Shown: piece after piece, positions 23,501-35,500 of the stretch
Numbering within the stretch: the first letter of the stretch is position 1
Layout: every line of letters begins with the position of its first letter
NCBI GenBank assembly: GCA_028752905.1
Contig: JAQNBH010000005.1
Location: 3,458,328 to 3,522,327 of the forward strand
Length of the DNA stretch: 64,000 nt
Direction of reading: 5' to 3'
Origin: Cladorhizidae sp. MBARI D1340-BT2
Taxonomy: Eukaryota > Porifera > Demospongiae > Poecilosclerida > Cladorhizidae
Position numbers and translations under genes: made by a program
Notes under the pieces: generated by a model
What the model was told of the DNA's origin: nothing
Seen by the model: the letters and a program-made list of their open reading frames with translations, nothing else
Database searches by the model: none

Positions 23501-26500
23501 GAGGCCAGTGTGCATACCAAAGTGCAGAAGAGGGTCCTTTGAAAACAGAAAGGGCTACTTAGTACAAATTACAGAAACTGAAAAGTTCTTGTTTGATGGA
23601 AATCCAAGCTGCAGGGAGTAAGAAGCTACCAGGTTGAAAGATGGAGTAATGGAGTTGCAATGCTCTTGCTGAAGATATAGGATGGGTTGTCACTGGGATG
23701 ACTTCATTATGGCCACCACAAATGAATCTCAATATCATCTTGTCCTCTTTCTTACTTCTATGAGGAGCTCAATACTTCAAAGGCTATTGTGCACTCAATT
23801 GTCTCGGGTACATAAAAATGTGCACAATCCAAGCTCGTGCAGTGTGCCCAGACAATGTTTTACATCCATACATGTAAGTGGATCTTTGACGGACTAACAT
23901 CAGCTGCTACAGCTTTTGTTGGAGTTGCAGAGTTGGAATAACATTATTCAATGCACGACATCAGTGGCCTAGCAAAGATGTAGTGAGTACTTAATGGGAA
24001 ACCCCAGGGGGTTAGATGGGGCCTTTTTTCCCCCGCCTGAGGACATCAAAACTAACAGCAACAACAAAAAATTATACACACAGATTCAGTTTGTTGATCT
24101 GAAGGTTCAAAGGTTCATTAGTTCATATTTAGGATGGGTGCTGAACGTTAGACTTTAGTCGTTTGAGGGCTGCTCTGATCGATCTCAATTACAGCCCACA
24201 ACAGAAGTAGCTCTGCCTAATCAATAACATGTCTCATCTATAATTTATACCAACTCTGAGTAGGAACTTCAAACACCATCACAAAATCCAGACACTCTCA
24301 CTGTGCAGCTGAATACAACCTTCATTTGCACCATCTCCACAGACCATGTTTTTTCAGGAGTGCTACCCACTTCAGTAACAAACCATGCATACCTCCTGTG
24401 GGTAGGAGTTCCTTGTCCTTGTGATACTAATGGAGTTTGGGATCATTTGTCCCTACTTGTAACCACAAGTACAACCACTGTTGCCAGAAGTGTAGCCATC
24501 TATCCCTCCCCCCAAAGTCTTCATCCTGGCAGCCGAACCATGTCCACGTTGGAGACTACAGCATTGTTTTTTCAGCTGCCTCAAATCATGTACTTCAATG
24601 TGTAAGAGCAACAGGATGCCAAGACCCTTCAAGGTGGGCACAAGCAATTTGAAGCAGTGGTGCTGTTGAGCATGTGGACCAGACACTGTTTGTTGCTCAA
24701 TCATACCTATGTAGGCTGAAGAGAACCAGCAGTGGTGGTGTTGAGCATGTGGACCAGGCACTGTTTGTTGTTCAATCATACCTATGCAGGCTGAAGAGAA
24801 CCAGCAGTGATGGTGTTGAGCATGTGGACCAGGCATTGTTTGTTGCTCAATCATACCTATGCAGGCTGAAGAGAACCAGCAGTGATGCTGTTGAGCATGC
24901 GGACCAGGCACTGTTTGTTGCTCAATCATACCTATGTAGGCTGAAGAGAACCAGCAGTGGTGGTGTTGAGCATGTGGACCAGGCACTGTTTGTTGTTCAA
25001 TCATACCTATGCAGGCTGAAGAGAACCAGCAGTGATGGTGTTGAGCATGTGGACCAGGCATTGTTTGTTGCTCAATCATACCTATGCAGGCTGAAGAGAA
25101 CCAGCAGTGATGCTGTTGAGCATGCGGACCAGGCACTGTTTGTTGCTCAATCATACCTATGCAGGCTGAAGAGAACCAGCAGTGGTGCTGTTGAGCATGT
25201 GGACCAGGCATTGTTTGTTGCTCAATCATACCTATGCAGGCTAAAGAGAACCAGCAGTGATGCTGTTGAGCATGTGGACCAGGCACTGTTTGTTGTTCAA
25301 TCATACCTATGCAGGCTGAAGAGAACCAGCAGTGATGGTGTTGAGCATGTGGACCAGGCACTGTTTGTTGCTCAATCATACCTATGCAGGCTGAAGAGAA
25401 CCAGCAGTGGTGGTGTTGAGCATGTGGACCAGGCACTGTTTGTTGCTCAATCATACCTATGCAGGCTGAAGAGAACCAGCAGTGATGCTGTTGAGCATGT
25501 GGACCAGGCATTGTTTGTTGCTCAATCATACCTATGCAGGCTAAAGAGAACCAGCAGTGATGGTGTTGAGCATGTGGACCAGGCACTGTTTGTTGCTCAA
25601 TCATACCTATGCAGGCTGAAGAGAACCAGCAGTGATGCTGTTGAGCATGTGGACCAGGCACTGTTTGTTGCTCAATCATACCTATGCAGGCTGAAGAGAA
25701 CCACGTATCCCTCTTGTGTTGATCATGCTCAGCAGGCCATCGAAGGAGTTTTAGTACTAGTGGGTTCATTTTCTTTGTTTGTTCAGAGTTTATGAAGAGG
25801 CTCACAACAGTATTGCTCATTCCCATCCAGAGGGTGGATCAGAGCTGCTGGTCAATGGCATGTGCTTTATTAAGGAGGCAAAGAAGAGAGGTTGGATGCT
25901 ATGAAGGTGCCGTGCTATTCAAGTGAATTCACAGGAGGAATCAGTCCATGTTCCAGTCATCACTCTGTTATGTTCAGTCCATGTTCCAGTCATTACTCTG
26001 TTACGTTCAGTCCATGTTCCAGTCATTACTCTGTTATGTTCAGTCCATGTTCCAGTCATTACTCTGTTATGTTCAGTCCATGTTCCAGTCATTACTCTGT
26101 TATGTTCAGTCCATGTTCCAGTCATTACTCTGTTATGTTCAGTCCATGTTCCAGTCATTACTCTGTTATGTTCAGTCCATGTTCCAGTCATTACTCTGTT
26201 ATGTTCAGTCCATGTTCCAGTCATTACTCTGTTATATTCAGTCCATCCAGTCATTACTCTGTCAGTCCATGTTCCAGTCATCACTCTGTTATGTTCAGTC
26301 CATGTTCCAGTCATTACTCTGTTATGTTCAGTCCATGTTCCAGTCATTACTCTGTTATGTTCAGTCCATGTTCCAGTCATTACTCTGTTATGTTCAGTCC
26401 ATGTTCCAGTCATTACTCTGTTATGTTCAGTCCATGTTCCAGTCATTACTCTGTTATGTTCAGTCCATGTTCCAGTCATTACTCTGTTATGTTCAGTCCA

Positions 26501-29500
26501 TGTTCCAGTCATTACTCTGTTATGTTCAGGCAGTAATGGGAAGCTGGAGTCATTTAATCAATAGGATGTTTGGACATATGGTGAAGAAGTTTTTCCTACC
26601 TGAAGTAGTGGAACTCGGGCAGAGGGAAACAAAGGCTCATCAAATGTGTGTGGACAGGAGGAATACAATTGAGAGATTTCAAGCTGCATCCATGCTTCTG
26701 ATGCTGAAGTCACTGCATCTCTGTTGATGATATCTATGTAGTGAAGTCGTGTGATGTCTCGCACACTCTTCATGCTGTGTTCTGCATTATTTTGATCATC
26801 AGTCATCCAAGCTTCTGTAGCCTGGTCGACCTTACCTAAAAGAAGCTGACTAGTTGTTAAATGCCAGCTGACTGAAGTTATAAGCACTCTGCTTAAACCA
26901 ATTAATTAACCACTATAAGCACATCCAGGCACAAACTGGGACATCATTTGAAGGGAAAAATATAATGAGAACTAGACATGATAAGAGTGACTTCTTACAT
27001 CCACACACCAGCAGACTGTGAGTGTAAGAGTGACTTCTTACATCCACACACCGGCAGACTGCGAGTGTAAGAGTGACTTCTTACATCCACACACCAGCAG
27101 ACTGTGAGTGTAAGAGTGACTTCTTACATCCACACACCAGCAGACTGCGAGTGTAAGAGTGACTTCTTACATCCACACACCAGCAGAGTGTGAGTGTAAG
27201 AGTGACTTCTTACATCCACACACCAGCAGACTGCGAGTGTAAGAGTGACTTCTTACATCCACACACCAGCAGACTGCGAGTGTAAGAGTGACTTCTTACA
27301 TCCACACACCAGCAGACTGCGAGTGTAAGAGTGACTTCTTACATCCACACACCGGCAGACTGCGAGTGTAAGAGTGACTTCTTACATCCACACACCAGCA
27401 GGCTGTGAGTGTAAGAGTGACTTCTTACATCCACACACCAGCAGACTGTGAGTGTAAGAGTGACTTCTTACATCCACACACCAGCAGACTGCGAGTGTAA
27501 GAGTGACTTCTTACATCCACACACCAGCAGCCTGTGAGTGTAAGAGTGACTTCTTACATCCACACACCGGCAGACTGCGAGTGTAAGAGTGACTTCTTAC
27601 ATCCACACACCAGCAGACAGCGAGTGTAAGAGTGACTTCTTACATCCACACACACCGGCAGACTGCGAGTGTAAGAGTGACTTCTTACATCCACACCCCA
27701 GCAGCCTGCGAGTGTAAGAGTGACTTCTTACATCCACACACCAGCAGACTGCGAGTGTAAGAGTGACTTCTTACATCCACACACCCCAGCAGGCTGTGAG
27801 TGTAAGAGTGACTTCTTACATCCACACACCAGCAGACTGCGAGTGTAAGAGTGACTTCTTACATCCACACACCCCAGCAGGCTGTGAGTGTAAGAGTGAC
27901 TTCTTACATCCACACACCAGGCAGACTGTGAGTGTAAGAGTGACTTCTTACATCCACACCCCAGCAGACTGCGAGTGTAAGAGTGACTTCTTACATCCAC
28001 ACACCAGCAGACTGCGAGTGTAAGAGTGACTTCTTACATCCACACACCAGCAGACTGCGAGTGTAAGAGTGACTTCTTACATCCACACACCAGCAGGCTG
28101 TGAGTGTAAGAGTGACTTCTTACATCCACACACCAGCAGACTGCGAGTGTAAGAGTGACTTCTTACATCCACACACCAGCAGACTGCGAGTGTAAGAGTG
28201 ACTTCTTACATCCACACACCGGCAGACTGTGAGTGTAAGAGTGACTTCTTACATCCACACACCGGCAGACTGCGAGTGTAAGAGTGACTTCTTACATCCA
28301 CACACCAGCAGACTGCGAGTGTAAGAGTGACTTCTTACATCCACACACCAGCAGACTGCGAGTGTAAGAGTGACTTCTTACATCCACACACCAGCAGCCT
28401 GTGAGTGTAAGAGTGACTTCTTACATCCACACACCCCAGCAGACTGTGAGTGTAAGAGTGACTTCTTACATCCACACCCCAGCAGGCTGTGAGTGTAAGA
28501 GTGACTTCTTACATCCACACACCAGCAGACTGCGAGTGTAAGAGTGACTTCTTACATCCACACACCAGCAGACTGTGAGTGTAAGAGTGACTTCTTACAT
28601 CCACACACCAGCAGACTGCGAGTGTAAGAGTGACTTCTTACATCCACACACCAGCAGACTGCGAGTGTAAGAGTGACTTCTTACATCCACACACACCAGC
28701 AGACTGTGAGTGTAAGAGTGACTTCTTACATCCACACACCCCATCAGGCTGTGAGTGTAAGAGTGACTTCTTACATCCACACACCGGCAGACTGCGAGTG
28801 TAAGAGTGACTTCTTACATCCACACACCAGCAGACTGTGAGTGTAAGAGTGACTTCTTACATCCACACACCGGCAGACTGTGAGTGTAAGAGTGACTTCT
28901 TACATCCACACACCAGCAGACTGTGAGTGTAAGAGTGACTTCTTACATCCACACACCCCAGCAGACTGTGAGTGTAAGAGTGACTTCTTACATCCACACA
29001 CCGGCAGACTGTGAGTGTAAGAGTGACTTCTTACATCCACACACCCCAGCAGACTGCGAGTGTAAGAGTGACTTCTTACATCCACACACCGGCAGACTGC
29101 GAGTGTAAGAGTGACTTCTTACATCCACACACCAGCAGACTGCGAGTGTAAGAGTGACTTCTTACATCCACACACCGGCAGACTGTGAGTGTAAGAGTGA
29201 CTTCTTACATCCACACACACCAGCAGACTGTGAGTGTAAGAGTGACTTCTTACATCCACACACCAGCAGACTGTGAGTGTAAGAGTGACTTCTTACATCC
29301 ACACACACCAGCAGACTGTGAGTGTAAGAGTGACTTCTTACATCCACACACACCAGCAGACTGTGAGTGTAAGAGTGACTTCTTACATCCACACCCCAGC
29401 ACACTGTGAGTGTAAGAGTGACTTCTTACATCCACACACACCAGCAGACTGTGAGTGTAAGAGTGACTTCTTACATCCACACACCAGCAGACTGTGAGTG

Positions 29501-32500
29501 TAAGAGTGACTTCTTACATCCACACACCAGCAGACTGTGAGTGTAAGAGTGACTTCTTACATCCACACACACCAGCAGACTGTGAGTGTAAGAGTGACTT
29601 CTTACATCCACACACCGGCAGACTGCGAGTGTAAGAGTGACTTCTTACATCCACACCCCAGCAGACTGTGAGTGTAAGAGTGACTTCTTACATCCACACA
29701 CCAGCAGACTGTGAGTGTAAGAGTGACTTCTTACATCCACACACCAGCAGACTGTGAGTGTAAGAGTGACTTCTTACATCCACACACCAGCAGACTGTGA
29801 GTGTAAGAGTGACTTCTTACATCCACACACCAGCAGACTGCGAGTGTAAGAGTGACTTCTTACATCCACACACATCAGCAGTCTGTGAGTGTAAGAGTGA
29901 CTTCTTACATCCACACACCAGCAGACTGTGAGTGTAAGAGTGACTTCTTACATCCACACCCCAGCAGACTGCGAGTGTAAGATTGACTTCTTACATCCAC
30001 ACATCAGCAGACTGCGAGTGTAAGAGTGACTTCTTACATCCACACCCCAGCAGACTGTGAGTGTAAGAGTGACTTCTTACATCCACACCCCAGCAGTCTG
30101 TGAGTGTAAGAGTGACTTCTTACATCCACACACCGGCAGACTGTGAGTGTAAGAGTGACTTCTTACATCCACACACCAGCAGACTGCGAGTGTAAGAGTG
30201 ACTTCTTACATCCACACACCAGCAGACTGCGAGTGTAAGAGTGACTTCTTACATCCACACACCAGAAGACTGTGAGTGTAAGAGTGACTTCTTACATCCA
30301 CACCCCAGCAGACTGTGAGTGTAAGAGTGACTTCTTACATCCACACACCGGCAGACTGTGAGTGTAAGAGTGACTTCTTACATCCACACCCCAGCAGACT
30401 GCGAGTGTAAGAGTGACTTCTTACATCCACACACCAGCAGACTGTGAGTGTAAGAGTGACTTCTTACATCCACACACCAGGCAGACTGCAAGTGTAAGAG
30501 TGACTTCTTACATCCACACACCAGCAGACTGCGAGTGTAAGAGTGACTTCTTACATCCACACACCAGCAGACTGTGAGTGTAAGAGTGACTTCTTACATC
30601 CACACCCCAGCAGACTGCGAGTGTAAGAGTGACTTCTTACATCCACACACCAGCAGACTGCGAGTGTAAGAGTGACTTCTTACATCCACACACCAGCAGA
30701 CTGTGAGTGTAAGAGTGACTTCTTACATCCACACACCAGCAGACTGCGAGTGTAAGAGTGACTTCTTACATCCACACACCGGCAGACTGCGAGTGTAAGA
30801 GTGACTTCTTACATCCACACACCAGCAGACTGCGAGTGTAAGAGTGACTTCTTACATCCACACACCAGCAGACTGTGAGTGTAAGAGTGACTTCTTACAT
30901 CCACACCCCAGCAGACTGCGAGTGTAAGAGTGACTTCTTACATCCACACACCAGCAGCCTGTGAGTGTAAGAGTGACTTCTTACATCCACACACCAGCAG
31001 ACTGTGAGTGTAAGAGTGACTTCTTACATCCACACACCCCAGCAGACTGCGAGTGTAAGAGTGACTTCTTACATCCACACACCAGCAGCCTGTGAGTGTA
31101 AGAGTGACTTCTTACATCCACACACCAGCAGACTGTGAGTGTAAGAGTGACTTCTTACATCCACACACCAGCAGACTGTGAGTGTAAGAGTGACTTCTTA
31201 CATCCACACACCGGCAGACTGTGAGTGTAAGAGTGACTTCTTACATCCACACACCGGCAGACTGTGAGTGTAAGAGTGACTTCTTACATCCACACACCAG
31301 CAGACTGCGAGTGTAAGAGTGACTTCTTACATCCACACACCAGCAGACTGCGAGTGTAAGAGTGACTTCTTACATCCACACACCGGCAGACTGCGAGTGT
31401 AAGAGTGACTTCTTACATCCACACACCGGCAGACTGTGAGTGTAAGAGTGACTTCTTACATCCACACACCAGCAGGCTGTGAGTGTAAGAGTGACTTCTT
31501 ACATCCACACACCAGCAGACTGTGAGTGTAAGAGTGACTTCTTACATCCACACACCAGCAGACTGCGAGTGTAAGAGTGACTTCTTACATCCACACACCA
31601 GCAGCCTGTGAGTGTAAGAGTGACTTCTTACATCCACACACCGGCAGACTGCGAGTGTAAGAGTGACTTCTTACATCCACACACCAGCAGACAGCGAGTG
31701 TAAGAGTGACTTCTTACATCCACACACACCGGCAGACTGCGAGTGTAAGAGTGACTTCTTACATCCACACCCCAGCAGCCTGCGAGTGTAAGAGTGACTT
31801 CTTACATCCACACACCAGCAGACTGCGAGTGTAAGAGTGACTTCTTACATCCACACACCCCAGCAGGCTGTGAGTGTAAGAGTGACTTCTTACATCCACA
31901 CACCAGCAGACTGCGAGTGTAAGAGTGACTTCTTACATCCACACACCCCAGCAGGCTGTGAGTGTAAGAGTGACTTCTTACATCCACACACCAGGCAGAC
32001 TGTGAGTGTAAGAGTGACTTCTTACATCCACACCCCAGCAGACTGCGAGTGTAAGAGTGACTTCTTACATCCACACACCAGCAGACTGCGAGTGTAAGAG
32101 TGACTTCTTACATCCACACACCAGCAGACTGCGAGTGTAAGAGTGACTTCTTACATCCACACACCAGCAGGCTGTGAGTGTAAGAGTGACTTCTTACATC
32201 CACACACCAGCAGACTGCGAGTGTAAGAGTGACTTCTTACATCCACACACCAGCAGACTGCGAGTGTAAGAGTGACTTCTTACATCCACACACCGGCAGA
32301 CTGTGAGTGTAAGAGTGACTTCTTACATCCACACACCGGCAGACTGCGAGTGTAAGAGTGACTTCTTACATCCACACACCAGCAGACTGCGAGTGTAAGA
32401 GTGACTTCTTACATCCACACACCAGCAGACTGTGAGTGTAAGAGTGACTTCTTACATCCACACACCCCAGCAGACTGTGAGTGTAAGAGTGACTTCTTAC

Positions 32501-35500
32501 ATCCACACCCCAGCAGGCTGTGAGTGTAAGAGTGACTTCTTACATCCACACACCAGCAGACTGCGAGTGTAAGAGTGACTTCTTACATCCACACACCAGC
32601 AGACTGTGAGTGTAAGAGTGACTTCTTACATCCACACACCAGCAGACTGCGAGTGTAAGAGTGACTTCTTACATCCACACACCAGCAGACTGCGAGTGTA
32701 AGAGTGACTTCTTACATCCACACACACCAGCAGACTGTGAGTGTAAGAGTGACTTCTTACATCCACACACCCCATCAGGCTGTGAGTGTAAGAGTGACTT
32801 CTTACATCCACACACCGGCAGACTGCGAGTGTAAGAGTGACTTCTTACATCCACACACCAGCAGACTGTGAGTGTAAGAGTGACTTCTTACATCCACACA
32901 CCGGCAGACTGTGAGTGTAAGAGTGACTTCTTACATCCACACACCAGCAGACTGTGAGTGTAAGAGTGACTTCTTACATCCACACACCCCAGCAGACTGT
33001 GAGTGTAAGAGTGACTTCTTACATCCACACACCGGCAGACTGCGAGTGTAAGAGTGACTTCTTACATCCACACACCAGCAGACTGCGAGTGTAAGAGTGA
33101 CTTCTTACATCCACACACCGGCAGACTGTGAGTGTAAGAGTGACTTCTTACATCCACACACACCAGCAGACTGTGAGTGTAAGAGTGACTTCTTACATCC
33201 ACACACCAGCAGACTGTGAGTGTAAGAGTGACTTCTTACATCCACACACACCAGCAGACTGTGAGTGTAAGAGTGACTTCTTACATCCACACACACCAGC
33301 AGACTGTGAGTGTAAGAGTGACTTCTTACATCCACACCCCAGCACACTGTGAGTGTAAGAGTGACTTCTTACATCCACACACACCAGCAGACTGTGAGTG
33401 TAAGAGTGACTTCTTACATCCACACACCAGCAGACTGTGAGTGTAAGAGTGACTTCTTACATCCACACACCAGCAGACTGTGAGTGTAAGAGTGACTTCT
33501 TACATCCACACACACCAGCAGACTGTGAGTGTAAGAGTGACTTCTTACATCCACACACCGGCAGACTGCGAGTGTAAGAGTGACTTCTTACATCCACACC
33601 CCAGCAGACTGTGAGTGTAAGAGTGACTTCTTACATCCACACACCAGCAGACTGTGAGTGTAAGAGTGACTTCTTACATCCACACACCAGCAGACTGCGA
33701 GTGTAAGAGTGACTTCTTACATCCACACACCAGCAGACTGTGAGTGTAAGAGTGACTTCTTACATCCACACACCAGCAGACTGTGAGTGTAAGAGTGACT
33801 TCTTACATCCACACACCAGCAGACTGCGAGTGTAAGAGTGACTTCTTACATCCACACACATCAGCAGTCTGTGAGTGTAAGAGTGACTTCTTACATCCAC
33901 ACACCAGCAGACTGTGAGTGTAAGAGTGACTTCTTACATCCACACCCCAGCAGACTGCGAGTGTAAGATTGACTTCTTACATCCACACATCAGCAGACTG
34001 CGAGTGTAAGAGTGACTTCTTACATCCACACCCCAGCAGACTGTGAGTGTAAGAGTGACTTCTTACATCCACACCCCAGCAGTCTGTGAGTGTAAGAGTG
34101 ACTTCTTACATCCACACACCGGCAGACTGTGAGTGTAAGAGTGACTTCTTACATCCACACACCAGCAGACTGCGAGTGTAAGAGTGACTTCTTACATCCA
34201 CACACCAGCAGACTGCGAGTGTAAGAGTGACTTCTTACATCCACACACCAGAAGACTGTGAGTGTAAGAGTGACTTCTTACATCCACACCCCAGCAGACT
34301 GTGAGTGTAAGAGTGACTTCTTACATCCACACACCGGCAGACTGTGAGTGTAAGAGTGACTTCTTACATCCACACCCCAGCAGACTGTGAGTGTAAGAGT
34401 GACTTCTTACATCCACACCCCAGCAGACTGCGAGTGTAAGAGTGACTTCTTACATCCACACACCAGCAGACTGTGAGTGTAAGAGTGACTTCTTACATCC
34501 ACACACCAGGCAGACTGCAAGTGTAAGAGTGACTTCTTACATCCACACACCAGCAGACTGCGAGTGTAAGAGTGACTTCTTACATCCACACACCAGCAGA
34601 CTGTGAGTGTAAGAGTGACTTCTTACATCCACACCCCAGCAGACTGCGAGTGTAAGAGTGACTTCTTACATCCACACACCAGCAGACTGCGAGTGTAAGA
34701 GTGACTTCTTACATCCACACACCAGCAGACTGTGAGTGTAAGAGTGACTTCTTACATCCACACACCAGCAGACTGCGAGTGTAAGAGTGACTTCTTACAT
34801 CCACACACCGGCAGACTGCGAGTGTAAGAGTGACTTCTTACATCCACACACCAGCAGACTGCGAGTGTAAGAGTGACTTCTTACATCCACACACCAGCAG
34901 ACTGTGAGTGTAAGAGTGACTTCTTACATCCACACCCCAGCAGACTGCGAGTGTAAGAGTGACTTCTTACATCCACACACCAGCAGCCTGTGAGTGTAAG
35001 AGTGACTTCTTACATCCACACACCAGCAGACTGTGAGTGTAAGAGTGACTTCTTACATCCACACACCCCAGCAGACTGCGAGTGTAAGAGTGACTTCTTA
35101 CATCCACACACCAGCAGCCTGTGAGTGTAAGAGTGACTTCTTACATCCACACACCAGCAGACTGTGAGTGTAAGAGTGACTTCTTACATCCACACACCAG
35201 CAGACTGTGAGTGTAAGAGTGACTTCTTACATCCACACACCGGCAGACTGTGAGTGTAAGAGTGACTTCTTACATCCACACACCGGCAGACTGTGAGTGT
35301 AAGAGTGACTTCTTACATCCACACACCGGCAGACTGTGAGTGTAAGAGTGACTTCTTACATCCACACACCCCAGCAGACTGCGAGTGTAAGAGTGACTTC
35401 TTACATCCACACACCAGCAGGCTGCGAGTGTAAGAGTGACTTCTTACATCCACACACCGGCAGACTGCGAGTGTAAGAGTGACTTCTTACATCCACACAC

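Noticed and set aside
24453..25826. Minus-strand 457-codon ORF as a gene
   Set aside because: It is a by-product of a 75-bp (25-codon) tandem repeat and is open on the other strand too; flanks have no family resemblance or splice logic.
25892..26727. ORFs over the 33-bp array in all plus frames and one minus frame
   Set aside because: Stop-free repeat unit of 11 codons; no single frame is favoured.
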